58,957 nucleotides of DNA. Source: Marseilla massiliensis. Its GTDB lineage: Bacteria > Bacteroidota > Bacteroidia > Bacteroidales > Bacteroidaceae. The position numbers and the translations under genes are program-made. Positions 34,855 through 43,245 of this stretch are shown in pieces. The notes under the pieces were generated by a model. The model worked only from the letters and a program-made list of their open reading frames with translations. It made no database searches and had not been told where the DNA came from. Positions within the stretch are counted from its first letter, which is position 1. Every line of letters starts with the position of its first letter. The stretch covers positions 1 to 58,957 of the forward strand of contig NZ_JACJJL010000024.1 in NCBI RefSeq assembly GCF_016899955.1, written 5' to 3'.

Positions 34855-36870
34855 CTACTTCCGCTCGTCCATCACCTCGGGGCCAGCGGCCATCCACACC
34901 TGCATGCGGCCCGGTCCGCGGTGGCACCAGGCGTAGTAGGGTATGAGGGTGATGCGCGTGGGCGTGGCCGTGAGCTTGCCGTCGGCGGCCGTGGCGAGCA
35001 CGGTGCCCGTGGCGGTGAGCTTCTTCACGCCTCCGGCCAGCGTGGGTGCGTCGGCGATGGCGAATTTGGGGTTGCGGTCGATGACAAAGTGGAACACGTC
35101 GAACGAGTTGTCGGCCCACTCGGCGCAGTACACCAGCGGTCCGCGCTCAACGGCCAGCCTCCCCCGGTCGGCAGCCACTCGCCCGTCGGCCTTGACGAGC
35201 CTCGGCGTCATGTCCATGTGCAGGCTCACGGCGTCGCCCTTCTTCCACTCGCGGGTGATGGCCATGTAGCCCTTTTGCAGGGGCGCGTCGATGCGCTCGC
35301 CGTTGACGGTGACCCAGTAGTCCTGGCGTGCCGAGTCGGCATACTGGTAGAGGCCGCCGGGCGTCACCTCGCCGCGCACCCATCCCGGCACGCGCACCAT
35401 CATGGTGAAGCGGCCGCCCTTGGCCGACTCCACCTTCAGCTCCACGTTGCCGTTCCATGGGTATTGCGTCAGCTGGCTCAGCGTCACGCTGCGCCCGCCC
35501 ACGTCGACGGTGGCCCTGCCTGCCGCGAACAGGTTGACATAGAGGCTGTCGCCGCGCGTGGCGTAGACGTAGCCGGGCACCGAGGGTATGAACCGGCACA
35601 GGTTGCTCGGGCAGCACGCGCAGCCGAACCACGGCTGCCGCTCGCGCGAGCCGTCGTGGTTGAAGCCGTAGCTGCCGTCGGCTGCCAGCGGGTTGGGGTA
35701 GAAGAAGCGCCCGCCGTCGGCGCTCATGCCGCTGATTACGCCGTTGTAGAGCGTGCGCTCCAGGCAGTCGATGTACTTGGCGTCGCCGTGCAGCAGGAAC
35801 ATGCGCTGGTTGAGGTACACCATCGAGATGGCGGCGCACGTCTCGTTGTATGCCGTGAGGTTGGGCAGCTCATAGTTTGCTCCGAAGGCCTCGCCCGCGT
35901 GGCGTGCGCCCACGCCCCCGGTGAGGTAGTATTTCTTCTCGGTGATGTTGCGCCAGATGGCGTCGATGGCCCTGATGTATGCCGAGTCGCCGGTGAGGGC
36001 GGCCACGTCGGCCATGCCCGCATACATGTATCCGGCCCTCACGGCGTGGCCCACGGCCTCGTCTTGCTCGGTGACGGGCTTGTGGCTCTGGCTGTATTCG
36101 CGCTTGGTGGCTGTCTTGCCGCGGTAGTCGAGGAAGAACTTGGCCTCGTCGAGGTATTTCCTCTCGCCCGTGAGCACGTAGAGGCGTGCCAGCGCCATCT
36201 CGGCTATCTGGTGTCCGGGCACCACGCACGCCTGCCCCTTGTCGGGCCCCACCTCGCGCACCACGCAGTCGGCGTAGCGGCGGGCGATGTCGAGGAACTT
36301 GCGCGAGCCGGTGGCCTGGTAGTGGGCGCAGGCCGCGTCGACCATGTGTCCCAGGTTGTAGAGCTCGTGGCTCAGGTTCTCCTCGCTCGTCCAGCGCTGC
36401 TTGCCGGCCCAGCGGTGGGGCTTGTCGGGGTTGATGGTGCGCGCGGTGTATAGGTAGCCGTCTGCCTCCTGTGCGGCTGCCACTATGTCGAGCACGCTGT
36501 CGATGTATGCCTCGAGGCGCTTGTCGGGATAGGTCTGCAGCACGTAGCTCGCCCCCTCTATGGTCTTGTATACGTCGGTGTCGTCGAACGAGTAGCCCAT
36601 GAACGACGTCACGTCGTAGTCGGCCGACGGGTGGGCGGCCTTGACGAAGTTGTCGTAGCGGCCCTCCGACTGGCACTTGCTGAAGGCCAGGGGTATCGTG
36701 ACGTTGCGTGCGGCCTTGATGCGCTGCCCCCAGAACGTGCCCTCGGCTATCTTGACCGAGGTGAAAGGCACTTGCGTGATGGGGTAGCCGGCCGTGGGCT
36801 GGTGTTTCTTTGCTGTGGCCCCCGTGGCTGTGAGCGCGGCAAGGGCCAGAGTGATGATGGTTGTTTTCAT
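34855..36870 (-). CDS. Glycoside hydrolase family 127 (beta-L-arabinofuranosidase-like)
   Basis: From MKTTIITLALAAL the protein has 671 residues, with a signal peptide cleaved near ATAKK; an open frame continuing far upstream has no coding quality. The GH127/DUF1680 domain is complete: SKCQSEGRYDNF (about 64-75), EADGYLYT, WTSEENLSHELYNLGHM (about 160-176), and the zinc/cysteine active site, E343 and C345 in NETCAAIS with C419-C420 in CACCPSN. In this family a cysteine is the nucleophile. It would remove L-arabinofuranose from plant glycans. No SusC/SusD pair is near, so it is an orphan enzyme here. Confidence 0.95.
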   Translation of the reverse strand: MKTTIITLALAALTATGATAKKHQPTAGYPITQVPFTSVKIAEGTFWGQRIKAARNVTIPLAFSKCQSEGRYDNFVKAAHPSADYDVTSFMGYSFDDTDVYKTIEGASYVLQTYPDKRLEAYIDSVLDIVAAAQEADGYLYTARTINPDKPHRWAGKQRWTSEENLSHELYNLGHMVDAACAHYQATGSRKFLDIARRYADCVVREVGPDKGQACVVPGHQIAEMALARLYVLTGERKYLDEAKFFLDYRGKTATKREYSQSHKPVTEQDEAVGHAVRAGYMYAGMADVAALTGDSAYIRAIDAIWRNITEKKYYLTGGVGARHAGEAFGANYELPNLTAYNETCAAISMVYLNQRMFLLHGDAKYIDCLERTLYNGVISGMSADGGRFFYPNPLAADGSYGFNHDGSRERQPWFGCACCPSNLCRFIPSVPGYVYATRGDSLYVNLFAAGRATVDVGGRSVTLSQLTQYPWNGNVELKVESAKGGRFTMMVRVPGWVRGEVTPGGLYQYADSARQDYWVTVNGERIDAPLQKGYMAITREWKKGDAVSLHMDMTPRLVKADGRVAADRGRLAVERGPLVYCAEWADNSFDVFHFVIDRNPKFAIADAPTLAGGVKKLTATGTVLATAADGKLTATPTRITLIPYYAWCHRGPGRMQVWMAAGPEVMDERK

Positions 36871-37272
36871 TGTAAGCAGGTTGTGGTTGAATTCAGTTAT
36901 TGATGTTGCCTGGTAGTGGTTGCTACGGCTGCCGCCGGGGGCAGCGGTTGTAAAGTTACCCTTTTTATGTGTGCCCGTTACACTACAACGGGCCATTTTA
37001 ACCTCGGTTACGAACGTTTTGCATTGCTTAACGCCTTCGGGTGCCTCCGGCCCTTTGCCGCCTTTGCCGCCGAGGGTGTGGGGCCGCCGGGCCGCCGGGT
37101 CGGTTTTGCCCTGCCGGACGGGCCGTTTGGGGTTGCCGCAGGGCCCGTTTCGGCCCCCGGCGGCGGCGCCTCGCCTTTGTTCGCAGGCTGCGGGACGGGG
37201 CGGCAGCGGCCCGCGCGGTTGTTCCGGGCGCCATTTGTTTTGTTCTGCCGCGCACGTTTGATGGCCCCCTTC
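36871..37272. other. Divergent intergenic region between GH127 gene and nhaA
   Basis: TAACTTTA on the minus strand at 36951-36958 is near the -7 consensus for the GH127 gene. A short hairpin (GCCCGTT / AACGGGC, 36973-36993) follows. The GC-rich remainder shows nothing. Confidence 0.4.
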
Positions 37273-37304
37273 CTTTGCCGTGTGCGCCAAAAAGGCTACC
37301 TTTG
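37273..37304 (+). promoter_or_regulatory. nhaA promoter
   Basis: TTTG (37273-37276), a 20-base spacer and TACCTTTG (37297-37304) give a full consensus match. Initiation just after 37304 rules out longer upstream frames for nhaA. Confidence 0.85.
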
Positions 37305-37326
37305 CAGTCAAATAACATATAAAAGG

Positions 37327-38691
37327 ATGCAAAAGGATATTACAGAAGAGAAAGGCATGCAAGCCGAGAGCCGCCGCATAGACCGCATTGTGGCTCCGCT
37401 GCACCAGTTCATGGGCCGCGAGCGCTCGGCCGGCATAGTGCTCGGGGTGAGCATAGTGGTGGCCATGGCGCTGGCCAACTCGCCGCTGGCGGCCGACTAT
37501 TTCCGCCTGTTCGGGCTCAAGGTGGGCTTCGTGTTCGACGGCGAGCCCTACCTGTACCACTCGCTGCACCACTGGATAAACGACGGGCTGATGTCGCTGT
37601 TCTTCTTTGTGGTGGGCCTGGAGCTCAAGCGCGAGTTCATCGGCGGCGAGCTGTCGCACGTGCGCAACGTGCTGCTGCCGGCCGGTGCTGCCGTGGGCGG
37701 CATGGTGGTGCCGGCGCTGGTATACCTGGCCCTCAACGGCGGCAGCGGCTCGGCCCACGGCTGGGGCATACCCATGGCCACCGACATAGCCTTCTCGCTG
37801 GCCATACTCTACGCTCTGGGCAACCGTGTGCCGCTGGCGGCCAAGGTGTTCCTTACCACGCTGGCCATCGTCGACGACCTCGGGGCGGTGGTGGTGATAG
37901 CCCTGTTCTACACGTCGGAGATATCTATTGAGAGCGTGGGCGTGGGCGTGGCCTTCCTCGGCCTGATGGTGGCGGCCAACCGCATGGGCGTGAAAAACGT
38001 GGCCTTCTATTCCATCGTGGCCGTGGCTGGCGTGTGGACGGCCTTCCTCATGTCGGGCATCCACGCCACCATAGCCGCCGTGCTGGCCGCCTTTGCCATC
38101 CCGTCCGACGCGCTGCTGCCCGAGACGGCCTATGTGAGGCGTGCCGCCGTCCACCTGATACACTTCCGCCACCTGCCGCCCAACGGCGTGGCCACGCTCA
38201 CCGGCGAGCAGCTCGACGCCGTGACGGCCATGCGCTCCGACGCGCGCGACGCCATGCCCCCGCTGCAGCGGCTGGAGCACTCCATGCATCCCTTCGTGTC
38301 GTTTGTGGTCATGCCGGTGTTCGCGCTGGCCAACGCCGGCGTGTCGTTTGCCGGCCTGCAGCCGTCGGACGTGTTCTCCACGGCCGTGGCCCCTGGCGTT
38401 TTCCTGGGCCTGCTCTTGGGCAAGCCGCTGGGCGTTTGCCTGTCTGTTTGGCTGATGGTGCGCCTGCGCGTGGCCTCGCTGCCCCGCGGCGTGGGCATGG
38501 GCGGCATGGTTGGGCTGGGCTTCCTGGCCTCGATAGGCTTCACCATGTCGATGTTCATATCCACGCTCGCCTTTTCCGACGATACTATGCTCATGCAGGC
38601 CAAGCTCGGCATCTTTGCCGCGTCGCTGGCGGGCGGGGCCATCGGCTACGTGATGCTGCGCCGCTGCTACAGCCCCGGGGCCGGAGAGTGA
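37327..38691 (+). CDS. nhaA: Na+/H+ antiporter NhaA
   Basis: An inner-membrane antiporter of 454 residues; the promoter at 37273-37304 fixes the start at 37327 or at the second ATG (37357). NhaA signatures are plain: SPLAADYF, HHWINDGLMSLFFFVVGLELKREF (about 80-103), GWGIPMATDIAFSLAIL (about 143-159) and the paired aspartates of the ion site in AIVDDLGAVVVIALF (about 180-194). The C-terminal part has HPFVSFVVMPVFALANAGV and GFTMSMFISTLAF. It exports sodium for protons, for pH and salt balance. A strong hairpin follows. Confidence 0.96.
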   Translation: MQKDITEEKGMQAESRRIDRIVAPLHQFMGRERSAGIVLGVSIVVAMALANSPLAADYFRLFGLKVGFVFDGEPYLYHSLHHWINDGLMSLFFFVVGLELKREFIGGELSHVRNVLLPAGAAVGGMVVPALVYLALNGGSGSAHGWGIPMATDIAFSLAILYALGNRVPLAAKVFLTTLAIVDDLGAVVVIALFYTSEISIESVGVGVAFLGLMVAANRMGVKNVAFYSIVAVAGVWTAFLMSGIHATIAAVLAAFAIPSDALLPETAYVRRAAVHLIHFRHLPPNGVATLTGEQLDAVTAMRSDARDAMPPLQRLEHSMHPFVSFVVMPVFALANAGVSFAGLQPSDVFSTAVAPGVFLGLLLGKPLGVCLSVWLMVRLRVASLPRGVGMGGMVGLGFLASIGFTMSMFISTLAFSDDTMLMQAKLGIFAASLAGGAIGYVMLRRCYSPGAGE

Positions 38692-38720
38692 GCCCGGGGG
38701 CTGGCCTTTGGGCCTGTTGC

Positions 38721-38761
38721 GCCATTGCCGCATACGGCAGCCTGCTGTATGCGGCAATGGC
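38721..38761 (+). terminator. nhaA terminator hairpin
   Basis: GCCATTGCCGCATAC (38721-38735) pairs perfectly with 38747-38761 around an 11-base loop, 30 bases after the stop, then GTTTGTCGTTGTTTG. Confidence 0.7.
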
Positions 38762-38920
38762 GTTTGTCGTTGTTTGGTGTTGCCGATGCCATGCCCGCGG
38801 CCGTTGGCCGTGGCCGTGCTGCCCGTGGGCCGGTAGGCCCGGCCCGCCCGTTGGCAGCCGCCGGTTGCGGCCATGAGGGCCGCTGCGGCCGCCGGCAGCA
38901 GCATTGTTGTCAGTTTGCTC

Positions 38921-39113
38921 AGAAGCTGTTTTGAATTTATAGTGCGATGATTTGGGATGAGTCTTTGGGGCAGTTTTGCTTCCGTGATGAGGAAGATGGC
39001 GGGCTATCTGACGAAGCACAGAAGCGGAAATGGCAAAAAATCACCCAAGGTACGCACGAAAACGGACACACAAAGCCAAGAAAAACTTTTTGTAGAAATT
39101 CAAAACAGCTTCT
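38921..39113. mobile_element. MITE-like element, 193 bp with 18-bp perfect terminal inverted repeats
   Basis: AGAAGCTGTTTTGAATTT at 38921-38938 is repeated inverted at 39096-39113. The interior is moderately AT-rich, unlike the flanks, and has no transposase. A 59-codon frame (38947-39126, MIWDESLGQFCF) nearly fills it. No clear target-site duplication is visible. It sits in the gap between nhaA and the DUF3332 gene. Confidence 0.75.
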
Positions 39114-39226
39114 CATGTTGATGTAGTCGTCAGTCTGGTTGTGTGGCACGGCATGGCCCGGGCCGCCCGCGGGCAGTGGCGCCCTGCCCCTGCCCCGGCG
39201 GCCCTTGGCGGACGGCGGCGCCTGCC

Positions 39227-39772
39227 TCAGCGCGCAGCGAAGAACAGGCCGTCGCCCATGGCCAGGCGCAGCGAGCCTATGCCCTCGTCGGACAGTGCCA
39301 CGTTTTTCTTCTCGCCGCTGGGCAGCGTGGCCTCAACGGTGCCGTCGCCGTTGAAGCGGAAGAGCTCGCGCTCCTGCCCCTCGGCCTGCATCGACCAGCT
39401 GCGGTGCTTCACGTCGTAGGTGAAGAGCACCTTCTCGCCCGTGGGCTTGGTCACCTCGTAGCCGTCCTTGAGCGTCTTGACGGCATACTGGCGGCCGTCG
39501 CTGCCCCATACGTTCTCTACATGGCCCACCTTGGCCACGGGGTTGGAGCCGCTCCAGAACTCCACGGTGTTGAGCACGAGCAGGTCGACCACGCCGCAGA
39601 CGGCATAGGCCGGCGATATGAGTATGAACACCACTTCGTTGACAAACTTGTTGCTGATGCCCTTGTTCCAGTCGAGCACCTTGTTGAACAGCCCGAACGA
39701 GCCTATGCACGAGCTGAACGCCACTGTGGCTGCCATGAGGCAGGCAGCTGCCTTGATTGTTGCTTTCTTCAT
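39227..39772 (-). CDS. DUF3332 family lipoprotein
   Basis: A 181-residue protein with a lipoprotein signal (lipobox FSSC, Cys22). After the cysteine come IGSFGLFNKVLDWNKGISNKFVNEVVFILISPAYAVCGVVDLLVLNTVEFWSG-type hydrophobic and aromatic segments (about 23-77), the hallmark of DUF3332, followed by a beta-rich tail. The family is found in several phyla, and its function is unknown; one or two segments may insert in the membrane. A consensus promoter lies upstream at 39860-39890. Confidence 0.88.
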   Translation of the reverse strand: MKKATIKAAACLMAATVAFSSCIGSFGLFNKVLDWNKGISNKFVNEVVFILISPAYAVCGVVDLLVLNTVEFWSGSNPVAKVGHVENVWGSDGRQYAVKTLKDGYEVTKPTGEKVLFTYDVKHRSWSMQAEGQERELFRFNGDGTVEATLPSGEKKNVALSDEGIGSLRLAMGDGLFFAAR

Positions 39773-39859
39773 CTTGATATGTTTTTAGTGGTTAGCCGGC
39801 AACACCCGCGCGGCCCGTGCCGGCCCCGGGGCTGCCGTGGCCCGCGGGTTGCTGCATTG

Positions 39860-39890
39860 CAAATATACATAAAACCTGCGAACGGGCAAA
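39860..39890 (-). promoter_or_regulatory. Promoter of the DUF3332 gene
   Basis: On the minus strand TTTG (39887-39890), a 19-base spacer and TATATTTG (39860-39867), about 88 bases before the start codon. Confidence 0.8.
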
Positions 39891-40246
39891 GCCGCGGCCC
39901 GCTTTTTTGCCTTTGTCGGCCCCCGGCGGGCGCTTTTTTGCCGCCGGCGGGTGGCGTGGCGCCGGGCGGGTGGCTGCCTGGGGCGTGCCTCAGGGGCGTG
40001 GCCCTTGGCGTCTCCGCAGCTGCTCTGTGTAAGGAAAAGCGCCCTTGGCGTAGGCCGGGCAAGGCCACTTTTGGCGGCGCCTCGCCGGTTTTTAAGCTGC
40101 CAAACGGCTGCTGCCGTCGGCCAAACGGCTGTCGGGGCCAGATATTTTTTGCCGGATGGTCACGATTTTTGTCAGCTTGCTCACGCCGCGGCAACGTTTG
40201 CTCCCGCTCCGCCCGGCGGCCGCCCTGCGGGTGTCATAGTTTTTTG

Positions 40247-40254
40247 TAACTTTG
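40247..40254 (+). promoter_or_regulatory. -7 box of the OmpA-family gene
   Basis: TAACTTTG followed by CAAGG, about 95 bases upstream of the start. No TTTG at the usual -33 distance. The GC-rich DNA between 39891 and 40246 shows no gene. Confidence 0.5.
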
Positions 40255-40350
40255 CAAGGCGTGGGTCACGTGGCGCAAGCCGCCGCGGCCGCGCGGCCGA
40301 TGCCGTGACACAGGGTTTTGCACATTACTAATTAAAATACAAGTGGAAAT

Positions 40351-41628
40351 ATGGAGAAAAGGAAAATGAAATCAATCATCGCCACGATGGCCCTGGCGGC
40401 CCTGCCCCTTGCGGGGGCGTGGGCGCAGGACGCGCCCCGGGGCAAGTGGTATTTCGGGCTTGGCGGCGCCTACCGTTCGTCGCACATGAGCTTCTCTGAC
40501 ATCGACGAGGAGCTCTTCCCCGAGAGCAAGAACCGCGGCAGCGGCGTCTTCTCGGTGTTCGCCCAGGGCGAGTTTGGCCGCGAGGGCCGCTTTGCCGTGC
40601 GCCCGCAGCTGTCGCTGCTCACGCGCGGGGGCAAGCTCACCGACATAGCCAACGTGGGCGACGCCTACGAGCAGGGGGGCGTCAGCGACATCTACTATGC
40701 CCTGCGCTCGCGATACATCGACATACGCGTGCCGCTAATCTACCAGTTTGGCAAGGCCTCGGCCAAGGTGAGGCCCTATGCCTACGTGGCCCCGGTGCTG
40801 GGCTTTGCCACGGCCGGCGACATACAGCTCATGGCCGAGTACGACGACTGCAGCGTGGCGGGCTACAAGACTGACCTGTCCGACGCCAACATGGCGTCGA
40901 CCTACTTTGCCGGGCAGGTGGGCGTGGGCGTGAAGTTTGCCATACCCGTGGCCTCCGACCGCTGCTGGCTGGGCATCGAGGCCAGCTACGAGCTGGGGTT
41001 CACCGACACCTATGGCGGCAAGGAGAAGGACGGCGAGGCCAACGACGTGGCGCAGCTCTTCAACCGCAACTACCGCATCGACGGCACGCGCAAGCTCAGC
41101 GGGTTTGAGATAGGGGCCGTGCTCGCCGTGCCGTTCAGCATATTCTCCGGGAAAGGGCAGCCCGCCCCCGAGCCGGAGCCCGAGCCAGTGGTGGCGGCGC
41201 CCGAGCCCGAGCCGGCCGACAAGCCGTGCTACACGCTCGACGAGATAATAGACCTCATGGCCAAGAACGAGAGCATAGAGGGCAAGACCATCTGCGCCGT
41301 CGACGCCATCACGTTCGACTTCGCCAAGAGCACCATACGCCCCGAGTCGCACGAATACCTCGACAAGCTGGCCACCACGCTCATACGCTCCAACCGACGC
41401 ATCGAGGTGAAGGGCCACACCGACAACGTGGGCTCGGCCGAGTTTAACATGGACCTGTCGAGGCAGAGGGCCGAGGCCGTGGTGGACTACCTCGTGAAGA
41501 AGGGCGTCGACCGCAACAAGCTCACTTACAGCTTCTACGGCATGTCGCGCCCGCTGTCGACCAACGACACCGACGAGGGCCGGGCCATGAACCGCAGGGT
41601 GGAGTTCACCATACTCAACAATTTCTAA
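40351..41628 (+). CDS. OmpA-family outer-membrane protein
   Basis: A protein of 425 residues; starts at 40351 or at ATG 40366 both give a signal peptide ending GAWAQ. The N-terminal two thirds is an eight-stranded-type barrel (strands such as WYFGLGGAYRSS, FAVRPQLSLLTRGG, IDIRVPLIYQFG, GVGVKFAIPV). A Pro/Glu hinge (PEPEPEPVVAAPEPEP, about 272-287) leads to a C-terminal OmpA peptidoglycan-binding domain: ITFDFAKSTIRPESHEYLDKLA, VKGHTDNVGSAEFNMDLSRQRAEAV and NRRVEFTI. It anchors the outer membrane to the cell wall. The VWA lipoprotein gene follows 18 bases later. Confidence 0.93.
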   Translation: MEKRKMKSIIATMALAALPLAGAWAQDAPRGKWYFGLGGAYRSSHMSFSDIDEELFPESKNRGSGVFSVFAQGEFGREGRFAVRPQLSLLTRGGKLTDIANVGDAYEQGGVSDIYYALRSRYIDIRVPLIYQFGKASAKVRPYAYVAPVLGFATAGDIQLMAEYDDCSVAGYKTDLSDANMASTYFAGQVGVGVKFAIPVASDRCWLGIEASYELGFTDTYGGKEKDGEANDVAQLFNRNYRIDGTRKLSGFEIGAVLAVPFSIFSGKGQPAPEPEPEPVVAAPEPEPADKPCYTLDEIIDLMAKNESIEGKTICAVDAITFDFAKSTIRPESHEYLDKLATTLIRSNRRIEVKGHTDNVGSAEFNMDLSRQRAEAVVDYLVKKGVDRNKLTYSFYGMSRPLSTNDTDEGRAMNRRVEFTILNNF

Positions 41629-41646
41629 ACAACAAAGACAACAGCT

Positions 41647-42801
41647 ATGAAACGTTACATATCATCAGTGGGCACGCTGCTCATGGCGGCTGCCCTGTCG
41701 CTGACATCATGTCTGAGCGACGGCGACGACACCATTGTGCTCGAGGAGGGCAACCGCAGCGGCATTCCGAGCGACGAGCTCGCAGGCCCCAACCCCGACA
41801 TCGACGGGTCGACAACCACCATACCCAACATACAGTACACCGTTGAGAACGACGGGGGCGACGCCATCGTGCGCATCGACATGACCGGCGTGCAGAACGC
41901 CGACGACTACGGGTGGATGAGGCTTCTGGGCACCGGGGAGCCCGGCCAGAACGTATGGGTCGAGGTGGACGGCAAGCCAAAGGGAATACTCGTTACCAAC
42001 AACGCCGACAACCAGGGCGAGCAAGCCTCGGTGGTAGACCTTGTGTTCTGCGTGGACAACTCCGGGAGCATGTCGGAGGAGGCCAACGCCATTGCGCGCG
42101 ACATCATCTCGTGGGCGCAGTTGCTCGAAAGCTCTAACATCGACATACGCTTCGGCTGCGTGGGATATTCTGAAAACGGCTACGTCAATGGGGCGCTCAA
42201 CCTCACCGACGCCGACGCCCTGGGCGACTACCTCAACCGCAGCACCGGCACCAACCGCACCATGGGCTTCGGCGGCACCGACGCCAGGGCTCTGCAGTCG
42301 GCGGCGTCAACCTTCGGCAGCGTCGACGACGAGTGCGGCGCCATGGCCATCCTCTTCGGCGACAAGCACATGGACTTCCGCACGGGCTCCAACAGGATAT
42401 ACGTCAACTTTACCGACGAGCCCAACCAGCCGTCGGGCTACTCGGCATGGTCGACGGAGTACTTCAGCTCGCAGGAAAACTGGAGCACCGTGCAGGGCAC
42501 CGTCCACACCGTGTTCAGCGGCAGCAGCTCGTTCGCAGAGTCAATCCGCTACAAGGAGCGCCCGTGGCGGATATCCGAGTACACCGGCGGCACGGTGCTC
42601 TACGCCTCGTCCGACTTCTCGGGCGTGACGCTCACGTCGCTGCCCGTCACCGGGGCCATGCAGAACTCCTATGTGATACGCTTCACCAACGTGGGCGAGT
42701 TCATGGACGGCCAAGCCCACGAGGTGCGCATCACCATCCTGTCGGCCGACGGCAGGACAAGGGCCGAGCGCACGTTCTACATCGTTTTCGGGGAGCCATG
42801 A
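41647..42801 (+). CDS. VWA-domain lipoprotein
   Basis: A 384-residue lipoprotein (signal MKRYISSVGTLLMAAALS, lipobox LTSC). The region 30-125 is beta-rich. A von Willebrand A domain follows from about 128 with the MIDAS motif DNSGSMS, the later threonine in GFGGTDARAL and the aspartate in the NFTDEPNQ segment. The C-terminal 90 residues are again beta-rich (EVRITILSADGRTRAERTF). VWA domains bind proteins through a metal ion, so this is likely an adhesion or assembly factor at the envelope. It probably shares the OmpA-gene transcript. Confidence 0.85.
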   Translation: MKRYISSVGTLLMAAALSLTSCLSDGDDTIVLEEGNRSGIPSDELAGPNPDIDGSTTTIPNIQYTVENDGGDAIVRIDMTGVQNADDYGWMRLLGTGEPGQNVWVEVDGKPKGILVTNNADNQGEQASVVDLVFCVDNSGSMSEEANAIARDIISWAQLLESSNIDIRFGCVGYSENGYVNGALNLTDADALGDYLNRSTGTNRTMGFGGTDARALQSAASTFGSVDDECGAMAILFGDKHMDFRTGSNRIYVNFTDEPNQPSGYSAWSTEYFSSQENWSTVQGTVHTVFSGSSSFAESIRYKERPWRISEYTGGTVLYASSDFSGVTLTSLPVTGAMQNSYVIRFTNVGEFMDGQAHEVRITILSADGRTRAERTFYIVFGEP

Positions 42802-42810
42802 TTGCGGTCT

Positions 42811-42835
42811 GGGCCGGGGGCGCTGCCTCCGGCCC
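42811..42835 (+). terminator. Weak hairpin after the VWA gene
   Basis: GGGCCGG (42811-42817) pairs with CCGGCCC (42829-42835), 10 bases after the stop. No T run. Confidence 0.35.
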
Positions 42836-42849
42836 GCGTTGACAAATGA

Positions 42850-43085
42850 ATGTCCGCAAGTTGCCAATGGCAATGGGGAGACATAGGAGTGATAGGAAAT
42901 TATAGGATATTGTAGGATATTGTAGGATGATATAGGATGTTATAGGATGATATAGGATATCATAGGAGTGATAGGGCTGATAGGGCGTTGGCGGGCAGCA
43001 GCTTTGGTGGGTAATGTCTTCTAACTCCTCCTAACTCCTCCTAACTCCCCTAACTCCTCCCTAACTCCTTATAACTAACTCCTTC
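42850..43085. repeat. Fold-back repeat block at convergent gene ends
   Basis: CCGCAAGTTGCC / TGGCAATGG (also at about 2536-2558) is followed by ATAGGA-type repeats (42884-42980). Then comes GCGGGCAGCAGC, GGTGGGTAATGTCTTCT (about 43006-43022) and a run of CTCCTAACTCC repeats. The centre closely matches 58540-58585. Confidence 0.85.
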
Positions 43086-43154
43086 TGCCCTTCCCGTTTT
43101 GCAGGATGCGGATATCCGTATTTTGATAAATATAGAGTTGAACATAAAAAGAGA

Positions 43155-43190
43155 GAGGCGGCGCCCCCCGCGATGGGGATGTGCCGCCTC
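43155..43190 (-). terminator. Terminator of the thioredoxin-fold gene
   Basis: GAGGCGGC (43155-43162) pairs with 43183-43190. On the minus strand the stem is followed by TCTCTTTTTATG, 56 bases past the stop of the gene at 43246. Confidence 0.7.
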
Positions 43191-43245
43191 GTTGCGTGCC
43201 GCCCCGGCCGGGGCGGCCACGTGCTGCGCCAGGCCGCCCGTGCGG

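Noticed and set aside
36871..38904. Upstream extension of the GH127 gene, starting with a lipoprotein-like MLLPAAAAALMAATGGC
   Set aside because: It runs antisense through nhaA and its terminator hairpin; GH127 has a normal signal peptide at 36870. The lipobox-like start has no stop of its own.
38947..39126. The 59-codon frame in the MITE-like element as a gene
   Set aside because: It ends beyond the terminal repeat, has no start context and no family; I keep it as part of the element only.
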